In this document: positions 34,382 through 41,924 of the stretch, in pieces
Layout: every line of letters starts with the position of its first letter
How positions within the stretch are numbered: the first letter of the stretch is position 1
Assembly (NCBI RefSeq): GCF_041051975.1
Contig: NZ_CP163435.1
Span: 8,586,501 to 8,650,500, forward strand
Direction: 5' to 3'
From: Streptomyces sp. R21
GTDB lineage: Bacteria > Actinomycetota > Actinomycetes > Streptomycetales > Streptomycetaceae
DNA: 64,000 nucleotides
The notes under the pieces: generated by a model
What the model saw: the letters and a program-made list of their open reading frames with translations, nothing else
Database searches by the model: none
What the model was told of the DNA's origin: nothing
Translations under genes and position numbers: made by a program

Positions 34382-34803
34382 GGGGTCGCTCCTCACTCCG
34401 TCGGATCGGCTCAACCGCCGCGTTCTAGCAGGTCAACGGGCATGCGATGGGCTGTCAGTGTAGGCGCAGGCGTGGCCCGCCGGAACCGGGCCCGACCGGA
34501 CTTGTACCGATTCCCCGCACGTTTCTGACAGTTCGCCGTAGAGAAGAAAAGGGGTCGTTCGGCACGGGCGGGAACGACCGCCGGACCAGGGTGCTGCTAC
34601 TGGCGGGTAGAGATCAACCGTGTCGGCGCAGCGTGGCGCAAACGTGGTCGGTGGCTGGCGGGCATGCGCCTCTTGCCAGGGCTTCCTGGCAACCTCGCCG
34701 AACTGCCCTGCCACAGACGTGCGCAGGAGACGGCACACCCCGAGGAGCGACGGAGGCATCCTCGGGGTGACCGGTCTCGTCCGGTTGGCGTGGGGCGCCG
34801 GGG
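34382..34803. other. Intergenic region with two hairpins, no gene seen
   Basis: This 422-base gap lies between the start of plsC and the end of rocD, both minus strand, so it must contain the plsC promoter and the rocD terminator. Small open frames here have poor codon use and no family resemblance. Two clear inverted repeats occur: ggtcgttc/gaacgacc at about 34554-34580 and ttgccagg-gctt-cctggcaa at 34673-34692. Either could be a terminator or part of a small RNA; I cannot assign more. Confidence 0.5.
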
Positions 34804-36030
34804 TCAGGCGCCTTGCGTCAGAACCTTCTCCAAGGACGCCAGCGCCGATTCGAGTTCCTCGCCCGTGATGGTCAGCGGCGGGGCCAGGCGGATCGTCGAG
34901 CCGTGGGTGTCCTTGACGAGGATTCCCTCGCGCATGAGGCCCTCGCTGATCTCGCGGCCGGTGCCGATGGCGGGGTCGATGTCCACGCCCGCCCACAGCC
35001 CGCGCGAACGGAAGCCCACGACGCCCTTGCCGACCAGCGCTGCCAGGCCGCCCCGCAGGGCCACGCCCAACTCGGCCGCCCTGCGCTGGAATTCGCCGGT
35101 CTCCAGCAGCTCGACCACGGCCGAGCCGACCGCTGCGGCGAGCGGGTTGCCGCCGAACGTCGATCCGTGCTCGCCGGGTCGCAGTACCCCGAGCACGTCG
35201 CGGCGCGCGACCACCGCGGAGACCGGGACGATGCCGCCGCCGAGCGCCTTGCCGAGCAGCACCATGTCCGGGACGACACCCTCGTGCTCGACGGCGAGGG
35301 TGGTGCCCGTGCGGCCGAGGCCCGACTGGATCTCGTCCGCGATGAACAGGCACCCGGTGCGCCGGGTCAGCTCGCGGACGCCGGTGAGGTAGCCGTCGTC
35401 CGGGATGACGACGCCCGCCTCGCCCTGGATGGGCTCGATCAGCACCGCCGCGGTCGTCTCGTCGATGGCCGCCTCCAGCGCGGCGAGGTCGTTGTACGGG
35501 ACGATCCGGAAGCCGGGAGTGAAGGGGCCGAAGCCGGCGCGGGCGGTCTCGTCGGTGGAGAAGCTGACGATCGTCGTCGTACGGCCGTGGAAGTTGTCGG
35601 CGGCCACGACGATCGTCGCCCGGTCCGGTGCGACGCCCTTGACGTCGTACGCCCACTTGCGGGCCACCTTGATGGCCGACTCCACCGCCTCGGCGCCCGT
35701 GTTCATCGGCAGCACCATCTCCTGGCCGGTCAACGCGGCCAGGGATTCCGCGAATTGGGCGAGACGGTCGTTGTGGAACGCGCGCGAGGTCAGCGTCAGC
35801 TGGTCGAGCTGCCGGTGCGCGGCTTCGATCAACGCGGGGTTGCGGTGACCGAAGTTGAGGGCCGAGTAGCCCGCCAGCATGTCGAGGTAGCGGCGGCCCT
35901 CGACGTCCTCCACCCAGGTGCCCTCGGCGCGGGCGACGACCACGGGCAGGGGGTGGTAGTTGTGCGCGAGGACCGGCTCCTCGGCGCGGATCAGGTCGGC
36001 GGAGGAACGCGTAACGGCGGGAGCAGTCAT
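34804..36030 (-). CDS. rocD: Ornithine aminotransferase
   Basis: A 408-residue PLP enzyme converting ornithine plus 2-oxoglutarate to glutamate semialdehyde. Motifs: MLAGYSALNFGHRNP, LPMNTGAEAVESAIKVARKWAY, the PLP-stacking FHGRTTTIVSFS, IQGEAGVVIPDDGYL, Asp in IADEIQSGLGRTG and the Schiff-base lysine in LLGKALGGGIVPVSA; the last is specific for OAT. The ATG at 36030 overlaps the ddaH stop (ATGA). With ddaH it forms an arginine/methylarginine-to-glutamate unit. Confidence 0.95.
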   Translation of the reverse strand: MTAPAVTRSSADLIRAEEPVLAHNYHPLPVVVARAEGTWVEDVEGRRYLDMLAGYSALNFGHRNPALIEAAHRQLDQLTLTSRAFHNDRLAQFAESLAALTGQEMVLPMNTGAEAVESAIKVARKWAYDVKGVAPDRATIVVAADNFHGRTTTIVSFSTDETARAGFGPFTPGFRIVPYNDLAALEAAIDETTAAVLIEPIQGEAGVVIPDDGYLTGVRELTRRTGCLFIADEIQSGLGRTGTTLAVEHEGVVPDMVLLGKALGGGIVPVSAVVARRDVLGVLRPGEHGSTFGGNPLAAAVGSAVVELLETGEFQRRAAELGVALRGGLAALVGKGVVGFRSRGLWAGVDIDPAIGTGREISEGLMREGILVKDTHGSTIRLAPPLTITGEELESALASLEKVLTQGA

Positions 36031-36848
36031 GAACGGATCTCCTGAGTGCAGCACTTGATGCCGCCGCCTGCCTTGTGGAACTCCGACAGGTCGACGGGGA
36101 CGGGGACGTAGCCGTGGCGGTCGAGCTGGGCGGCGAGCGCCTCGGCCCGCGGCGAGATGAACACATGGCGGCCGTCGGAGACGGAGTTGAGGCCGAACGT
36201 CAGCGCGTCCTCACGGGTGGCGAGCACCGCGTCGGGGAACAGCCGGCCGAGGACCTCGCGGCTGCCGGGCGAGAACGCCTCCGGGTAGTACGCGATGTTC
36301 GCGTCGGGCCCGTCGTCCAGGACGAACAGCGCGGTGTCCAGATGGTAGAAGCGCGGGTCCACCAGCCGGAGGGTGATCACCGGGACGCCGAAGAACTCCT
36401 GCACCTCGCGGTGCGCCTCGGGCGTCGTACGGAATCCGGTGCCCGCCAGGAGATAGCGGCCGGCCGGGATCAGATCGCCCTCGCCCTCGCAGACGGACTC
36501 GGGGCGGTAGACGTCGTAGCCGGCCGCTTTGAACCAGGTCTCGTAGATGCCGGACTCGGGGCGGCGTTGAGGTGCGTGGAAGAGCGAGCCGAACACACGG
36601 CCCGCCAGGACGAGCGCGGAGTTCGCCGCGAACACCATGTCCGGGAGGTCCGGGACGGGTTCCACGGAATCGACGGTGTGGCCATGGGCGCGGTATGCGC
36701 CGATCAGGGCCTGCCACTGGCTGTGGGCGAGGTCGACGTCGACCGTCGCGTCGGGATGCATCCAGGGGTTGATCGCGTACTGCACGGCGAAGTGTCTGGG
36801 TTCGCAGACAAGGAAGCGCCGGGGGCGCGGCACACGGCTGTCGGGCAC
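36027..36848 (-). CDS. ddaH: Dimethylarginine dimethylaminohydrolase-like amidinotransferase
   Basis: A 273-residue guanidino-modifying enzyme. The opening RFLVCEPRHFAVQYAINPWM, the substrate-loop PDLPDMVFAANSALVL, the catalytic His in DPRFYHLDTALFVL and the catalytic Cys in GGGIKCCTQEIR are all present. It probably hydrolyses methylated arginine to citrulline plus methylamine; an arginine deiminase-like or other amidinotransferase role is possible. GTG start at 36848 follows GGAGGAA. First gene with rocD, so its products may feed ornithine metabolism. Confidence 0.87.
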   Translation of the reverse strand: MPDSRVPRPRRFLVCEPRHFAVQYAINPWMHPDATVDVDLAHSQWQALIGAYRAHGHTVDSVEPVPDLPDMVFAANSALVLAGRVFGSLFHAPQRRPESGIYETWFKAAGYDVYRPESVCEGEGDLIPAGRYLLAGTGFRTTPEAHREVQEFFGVPVITLRLVDPRFYHLDTALFVLDDGPDANIAYYPEAFSPGSREVLGRLFPDAVLATREDALTFGLNSVSDGRHVFISPRAEALAAQLDRHGYVPVPVDLSEFHKAGGGIKCCTQEIRS

Positions 36849-36971
36849 AGAGTGGTTCCTCCGCTTCCTGCGGTGTCGACGGGGGGTGCCTCCACGGTAG
36901 GAAACGGGAGATACCGGCGACAAGCGACGAAAGCTGCGCGCATACGCAGTATTGCTGCGTGGTCTGCCGGG

Positions 36972-37475
36972 TCAGCGCACGTTTCCTGCGTCATCCGGGG
37001 CCGCGTGGGTCGCGCCCGCCTCCGGGGCCTCCGGCAGCAGGTGGGACAGCACCATGTAGCTGATCGTCTTCCGGATGAAGGGCTCCGTCCGGATCCGCTC
37101 CAGGACCTCCTCGAAGTGCCCCACATCCGTGGCGCGTACATGGAGGAGCGCGTCCGCGCCGCCGGTCACGGTCATCGCCGCGGTGATCTCCGGATGGTTG
37201 CGGACCACCTCCGCGAGCCGCCGGGGCGGCGCCGCGCCCTCGCAGTACACCTCGACGTACGCCTCCGTGCGCCAGCCGAGCGCCGCGGGCTGCACGGTGG
37301 CCGTGAACCCGGTGATCACGCCGGTCTCGCGCAGCCGGTCCACCCGGCGCTTGACCGCGGTCGCCGACAGGCCGATCGCCGCACCGATCTCGGAGAAGCT
37401 CGTCCTGGAATTGGCCATCAGGGCCGTGATGATCTTGCGGTCGAGATCGTCGAACATCGCGGGCTTGCTGCTCAT
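36972..37475 (-). CDS. Lrp/AsnC family regulator
   Basis: A 167-residue feast/famine regulator. N-terminal HTH: DDLDRKIITALMANSRTSFSEIGAAIGLSATAVKRRVDRLRETGVITGF; C-terminal RAM ligand domain with WRTEAYVEVYCEG and VTGGADALLHVRATDVGHFEEVL. It lies 123 bases upstream of ddaH-rocD on the same strand and is a likely activator of that unit in response to arginine or ornithine. ATG at 37475; a second Met 18 bases on is also possible. Confidence 0.9.
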   Translation of the reverse strand: MSSKPAMFDDLDRKIITALMANSRTSFSEIGAAIGLSATAVKRRVDRLRETGVITGFTATVQPAALGWRTEAYVEVYCEGAAPPRRLAEVVRNHPEITAAMTVTGGADALLHVRATDVGHFEEVLERIRTEPFIRKTISYMVLSHLLPEAPEAGATHAAPDDAGNVR

Positions 37476-37552
37476 GGCGGCACTGTATCCAGCAAGGACG
37501 GCCACGCCCCGCACATGTCCAGGCGTCCGAATACCTCTTACACTCCACCTTC

Positions 37553-38308
37553 ATGCTGCGCGCGCTCGCCGTCGACGACGAACAACCGTCCCTCGAGGAA
37601 CTCGTGTACCTGCTGAACGCGGATCCGCGGGTCGGCAGTGCCGAGGGCGCCAGTGACGCGACCGAGGCGCTGCGCCGGATCAACCGGGCCCTGGAGTCCG
37701 GCCCCGACGGACCCGAGGCGATCGACGTCGTCTTCCTCGACATCCACATGCCCGGGCTCGACGGGCTCGACCTGGCCCGGCTGCTCACCGGCTTCGCCAA
37801 GCCGCCCCTCGTCGTGTTCGTCACCGCCCACGAGGGCTTCGCCGTCCAGGCCTTCGACCTCAAGGCCGTCGACTACGTCCTCAAGCCCGTCCGCCGCGAA
37901 CGCCTCGCCGAGGCCGTCCGCCGCGTCGCCCAACTCATGGACGCCGCCCCGCTGATACCCGTGCACGAGCCCGACCCCGACCAGATATCCGTCGAACTCG
38001 GCGGTGTCACCCGCTTCGTGGCCGTCGAGGACATCACCCACGCCGAGGCGCACGGCGACTACGCCCGCCTGCACACCGCCCAGGGCAGCCACCTCGTCCG
38101 CATCCCGCTGTCCACCCTCGAAGAGCGCTGGCGCTCGCGCGGCTTCGTCCGCATCCACCGTCGCCACCTCGTCGCGCTGCGCCACGTCGACGAACTCCGC
38201 CTGGACGCGGGCACGGTGAGCGTCCTCGTCGACCAGGTCGAACTCCAGGTCAGCCGCCGGCACGCCCGCGAACTGCGGGATCTGCTGATGCGCCGGACCG
38301 CCAACTGA
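37553..38308 (+). CDS. LytTR-family response regulator
   Basis: A 251-residue response regulator. Receiver domain residues 1-125: acidic pair VDDEQP, phospho-Asp in VVFLDIHMPGLDG, Thr/Lys in VFVTAHEGF and DYVLKPVRRERL. C-terminal LytTR DNA-binding domain: ITHAEAHGDYARLHTAQGSHLVRIPLSTLEERW ... FVRIHRRHLVAL. First gene of a four-gene operon that ends with its likely kinase; typical of pyruvate- or nutrient-sensing LytS/LytTR systems. Confidence 0.93.
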   Translation: MLRALAVDDEQPSLEELVYLLNADPRVGSAEGASDATEALRRINRALESGPDGPEAIDVVFLDIHMPGLDGLDLARLLTGFAKPPLVVFVTAHEGFAVQAFDLKAVDYVLKPVRRERLAEAVRRVAQLMDAAPLIPVHEPDPDQISVELGGVTRFVAVEDITHAEAHGDYARLHTAQGSHLVRIPLSTLEERWRSRGFVRIHRRHLVALRHVDELRLDAGTVSVLVDQVELQVSRRHARELRDLLMRRTAN

Positions 38309-38321
38309 GGAGGGGGCCGAC

Positions 38322-38687
38322 ATGCCGCAGGATCCCACCGAACGCCGAGTCGTCGTCACCGGAGTGCCCCGCCGCACCCGCCGGACCTCCGGCTACTACC
38401 GCCCCAGGACCGAGATCGACGAACAGACCACCCTCGGCCACACCTACGTCCGCTCCCTGATGCGCAGTCAACTACGCGTGGCACTCGTGGTGTTCGCGGT
38501 CCTGGTGCTGCTCGTGGGACCGCTGCCCCTGGTGTTCGCCGCCATGCCGGACGGCGCGAGCCTGGAGTGGGCCGTGCTCGGCTTCTGCCTGTACGCGCCG
38601 CTGGTGCTGCTCGCCCGCTGGTTCGTGCGCCGCGCCGAACGCAACGAACGCGACTTCGTCAGGCTCGTCGAGGACCAGGACCGCTGA
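38322..38687 (+). CDS. Small two-helix membrane protein of symporter operon
   Basis: A 121-residue protein with a basic N-terminus (RRVVVTGVPRRTRRTSGYYRPRTEIDEQTTLG) and two membrane helices (LRVALVVFAVLVLLVGPLPLVFAA and WAVLGFCLYAPLVLLARWFV). Its size, two helices and place directly before a sodium/solute symporter mirror the DUF485/YjcH-ActP pairing, though similarity to DUF485 is weak to my eye. It starts 13 bases after the regulator and ends five bases before the symporter, so it is very likely a partner subunit. Confidence 0.75.
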   Translation: MPQDPTERRVVVTGVPRRTRRTSGYYRPRTEIDEQTTLGHTYVRSLMRSQLRVALVVFAVLVLLVGPLPLVFAAMPDGASLEWAVLGFCLYAPLVLLARWFVRRAERNERDFVRLVEDQDR

Positions 38688-38692
38688 CCCGG

Positions 38693-40441
38693 GTGAACGA
38701 GAACTACGCCGTCCCCGCGGTCGCCCTCGTGGTCGTGGCGACCGTCCTGGTAGGCGCGTTCGGCCTGCGCATCTCCCGGACCACCTCCGACTTCTACGTC
38801 GCCTCGCGCACCGTCGGCCCCCGGCTCAACGCGGCCGCGATCAGCGGGGAGTACCTGTCCGCGGCCTCCTTCCTCGGCATCGCCGGCCTCGTGCTCGTGC
38901 AGGGCCCCGACATGCTCTGGTACCCGGTCGGCTACACCGCCGGCTATCTCGTGCTGCTGCTGTTCGTCGCCGCCCCGCTGCGCCGCTCCGGCGCCTACAC
39001 GCTGCCCGACTTCGCCGAGGCGCGGCTTGGCTCGCAGGCCGTGCGCCGCCTCGCGGGTGCCTTCGTCGTCGGCGTCGGCTGGCTGTACCTGCTGCCCCAA
39101 CTCCAGGGCGCGGGGCTCACGTTGGCTGTCTTGACCGACGCGCCCGACTGGTTCGGCGGGGTTCTCGTCGCGGTCGTCGTGGTCGCGACCGTCGCCGCCG
39201 GCGGCATGCGCAGCATCACCTTCGTCCAGGCCTTCCAGTACTGGCTGAAGCTGACCGCCCTGCTGGTCCCCGCACTCTTCCTGGTCCTCGCCTGGCAGGC
39301 CGACGGAGCGCCGCGCCACCCCTTCGACGAACCGACGACCTTCCGTGAGCAGCGCGTCGTCCGGGTCGACGACAGCCTCGACCTGAAGCTGTCACGGCCC
39401 CTGACCGTCACGGCGACCGGCACCATCGACAACCGGCGCTACGACGGCGCACGCGTCCAACTCCCCGCAGGCGTCCACCACATCACCCACGGCACCCGGC
39501 TGACCTTCGACAAGGGCACCCCGGTCCCCGCCGCCGACCGCGGCAGCAACGGCGGCATGTCCACCTCGCTCGCCGCCGGCCGCGAGGAACGCCCGCTGTA
39601 CGCCACGTACGGACTGATCCTCGCCACCTTCCTCGGCACCATGGGCCTGCCGCACGTGGTCGTCCGCTTCTACACCAGCCCGCACGGCGTCGCCGCCCGC
39701 CGCACCACCGTCGCCGTGCTCGGCCTGATCGGCGCCTTCTACCTGCTCCCACCCGTCTACGGCGCGCTCGGCAGGCTCTACGCCCCCGAACTCGCCCTCA
39801 CCGGCAACGCGGACGCTGCCGTCCTGCTCCTCCCGGACCGTCTGATCGGGGGAGTCGGCGCGGATCTGCTCGGCGCCCTGGTGGCGGGCGGGGCCTTCGC
39901 CGCGTTCCTGTCGACGGCCTCGGGCCTGACCATGGCGGTGGCCGGTGTGCTCACCCAGGACGTGCTGCCCTCGCGCGGCGTACGGCACTTCCGGCTGGGC
40001 ACCCTGCTCGCCATGGCCGTACCGCTCGCCGCGAGCGTTCTGGTGGGCGGACTGCCGGTCGCCGACGCCGTGGGGCTCGCCTTCGCCGTGTCCGCCTCGT
40101 CCTTCTGCCCGCTGCTCGTCCTCGGCATCTGGTGGCGGCGGCTGACCCCGCCGGGCGCGGCCGCCGGGATGCTGGTCGGCGGCGGCTCCGCGCTGGTCGC
40201 GGTCGGCGCGACCATGGCGGGCTACCCCCGCACGGGGTCGCTGCACGCGCTGCTCGCCTGGCCCGCCCTGTGGTCGGTGCCCCTCGGGTTCGTGACGATG
40301 ATGCTGGTGTCGCTCGCCACCGCGGGCCGGGTTCCGGCGGGAACGGCCGCGATCCTGGCCCGCTTCCATCTGCCGGAGGAGCTGTCGGACGGCCAGGTGC
40401 GCGCGGCCGTGACCGCGAAGGAGAGGGAGGTCGACGCGTGA
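38693..40441 (+). CDS. Sodium/solute symporter (ActP-like) with inserted soluble domain
   Basis: A 582-residue SSS-family symporter, about 13 membrane helices. Family marks: RTVGPRLNAAAISGEYLSAASFLGIAG at helix 2 and GMRSITFVQAFQYWLKL near helix 6; MGLPHVVVRFYT in the second half. Between about residues 213 and 300 an ~85-residue polar insert (VVRVDDSLDLKLSRPLTVT ... VHHITHGTRLTFDKGTPV) replaces a short loop. It is closest to acetate/pyruvate permeases; substrate not assignable. GTG start at 38693. It overlaps the kinase gene by four bases (GTGA), so transport and sensing are coupled. Confidence 0.9.
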   Translation: MNENYAVPAVALVVVATVLVGAFGLRISRTTSDFYVASRTVGPRLNAAAISGEYLSAASFLGIAGLVLVQGPDMLWYPVGYTAGYLVLLLFVAAPLRRSGAYTLPDFAEARLGSQAVRRLAGAFVVGVGWLYLLPQLQGAGLTLAVLTDAPDWFGGVLVAVVVVATVAAGGMRSITFVQAFQYWLKLTALLVPALFLVLAWQADGAPRHPFDEPTTFREQRVVRVDDSLDLKLSRPLTVTATGTIDNRRYDGARVQLPAGVHHITHGTRLTFDKGTPVPAADRGSNGGMSTSLAAGREERPLYATYGLILATFLGTMGLPHVVVRFYTSPHGVAARRTTVAVLGLIGAFYLLPPVYGALGRLYAPELALTGNADAAVLLLPDRLIGGVGADLLGALVAGGAFAAFLSTASGLTMAVAGVLTQDVLPSRGVRHFRLGTLLAMAVPLAASVLVGGLPVADAVGLAFAVSASSFCPLLVLGIWWRRLTPPGAAAGMLVGGGSALVAVGATMAGYPRTGSLHALLAWPALWSVPLGFVTMMLVSLATAGRVPAGTAAILARFHLPEELSDGQVRAAVTAKEREVDA

Positions 40442-41658
40442 GCGGATTCCTGGCGGGCCTCTGCGTGGCCGTACTCCCGCTGCTCGCGGCCGGGTTCTGG
40501 CTGGGCCGGCGCACCGCGCGCCCGCAAAGCCTCGGCGACCTCGGCACCCCCGTAGAGCACGCCACCTTCCAGACCCTGCACACCGCTTCGCTCGCCGCGC
40601 CCCCGCTGCGCGCGGGCCTCACCGGGGAGACGGCCGGCAGATCCGCCGGTCGGCTGCGCACCCTGCTCGGCACCGACGCGCTGTGCCTCACCGACCAGGA
40701 GAGCGTCCTCGTCTGGGACGGGGTGGGGGAGCACCACCGCACGGAGATCATGGAACGGCTCAGCGGCCCCCTGGAGACCGGCCGCGGCGAGGCCTTCCGG
40801 CTCAGCTGCGACGCCCCCGACTGCCCGCTGCGCTGGGCCGTCGTCGCGCCGCTCACCGTCGACGACCGGGTGCACGGAGCGCTCGTCGCCTGTGCACCGC
40901 GTGAGTCGGCGGTCCTCGTCCGAGCCGCGGGCGAGGTGGCCCGCTGGGTGAGCGTCCAACTGGAACTGGCCGACCTCGACCAGTCCCGCACCCGCCTCAT
41001 CGAGGCCGAGATCAAGGCACTGCGCGCCCAGATATCCCCGCACTTCATCTTCAACTCGCTCGCGGTGATCGCCTCGTTCGTCCGCACCGACCCGGAGCGC
41101 GCCCGCGAACTGCTCCTGGAGTTCGCCGACTTCACCCGCTACTCGTTCCGCAGGCACGGCGACTTCACCACCCTCGCCGACGAACTGCACGCCATCGACC
41201 ACTACTTGGCCCTCGTCCGGGCCCGCTTCGGCGACCGCCTCTCCGTCACCCTGCAGATCGCCCCCGAGGTCCTGCCCGTCACGCTGCCCTTCCTCTGCCT
41301 CCAACCGCTCGTGGAGAACGCCGTCAAACACGGCCTCGAAGGCAAGACCGGCACCACGGGCAAGAGCCACATCAGCATCACCGCGCAGGACACGGGAGCC
41401 GAGGCCCTGGTCGTCATCGAGGACAACGGCACCGGCATGGACCCCGACCGGCTGCGCCGCATCCTGGCCGGCGAAGTCGGCGTCTCGGACGGCATCGGGC
41501 TGTCGAACGTCGACGACCGGCTGCGCCAGGTGTACGGCGACGACCACGGCCTCGTCATCGAGACCGCGCTCGGCGCGGGCATGAAGATCACCGCTCGGCT
41601 GCCGAAGTACCAACCCGGCGTGCATTCGGCGGCGCGCCTGCCGAGGGACCGGGAGTGA
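40438..41658 (+). CDS. LytS/YehU-like sensor histidine kinase
   Basis: A 406-residue kinase. One N-terminal membrane helix (FLAGLCVAVLPLLAAGFWLG), a GAF-like input domain (about 75-180), then the His_kinase domain with phospho-His in LRAQISPHFIFNSLAVIASF and HATPase: N-box LQPLVENAVKHGLEGK, G1 VVIEDNGTGMDPD, G2 DGIGLSNVDDRLRQVYG. The single helix is unusual, since LytS/BtsS proteins carry a multi-helix 5TM-LYT input. The sensor may therefore read the symporter or a cytoplasmic signal. GTG start overlaps the symporter stop; it is the cognate kinase of the LytTR regulator. Confidence 0.93.
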   Translation: MSGFLAGLCVAVLPLLAAGFWLGRRTARPQSLGDLGTPVEHATFQTLHTASLAAPPLRAGLTGETAGRSAGRLRTLLGTDALCLTDQESVLVWDGVGEHHRTEIMERLSGPLETGRGEAFRLSCDAPDCPLRWAVVAPLTVDDRVHGALVACAPRESAVLVRAAGEVARWVSVQLELADLDQSRTRLIEAEIKALRAQISPHFIFNSLAVIASFVRTDPERARELLLEFADFTRYSFRRHGDFTTLADELHAIDHYLALVRARFGDRLSVTLQIAPEVLPVTLPFLCLQPLVENAVKHGLEGKTGTTGKSHISITAQDTGAEALVVIEDNGTGMDPDRLRRILAGEVGVSDGIGLSNVDDRLRQVYGDDHGLVIETALGAGMKITARLPKYQPGVHSAARLPRDRE

Positions 41659-41661
41659 GCG

Positions 41662-41832
41662 TCACGTAGTGCGCGACGCCACCATCCCGAGCGTGATCAG
41701 GCCGAGCACCACCCAGCCGAACCAGAGCCAGCCGTTGCTGCCGAGCGCCACGGTGTAGGCGGTCACCGCGACCAGGGCGCCGACGGTGAGCACCCCCATC
41801 GTCTTCGTCGAACCGGGCGTAGAACCGGGCAT
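41662..41832 (-). CDS. Small membrane protein
   Basis: A 56-residue protein with two hydrophobic segments (TMGVLTVGALVAVTAYTVALG and WLWFGWVVLGLITLGMVAS) and no known domain. The ATG at 41832 has a GGAGGAGGG ribosome site eight bases upstream, which supports it over longer frames. It is convergent with the kinase gene, with only three bases between stops. Confidence 0.65.
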   Translation of the reverse strand: MPGSTPGSTKTMGVLTVGALVAVTAYTVALGSNGWLWFGWVVLGLITLGMVASRTT

Positions 41833-41924
41833 CGCGACACCCTCCTCCAGGCGGTCCGCGACGCGGGCCATGGCCTTGGGGCCATTTTCGCCCGGAGGGG
41901 CTGCGTTTGCCAGGGGTGGGCGGA

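Noticed and set aside
34447..34770. 107-residue plus-strand ORF in the plsC-rocD gap
   Set aside because: Arg/Gly/Pro-rich composition, no ribosome site and no family; treated as noncoding.
36075..37616. Long plus-strand ORF opposite ddaH and Lrp
   Set aside because: Typical GC-rich antisense frame, no recognisable domain, contradicted by conserved minus-strand genes.
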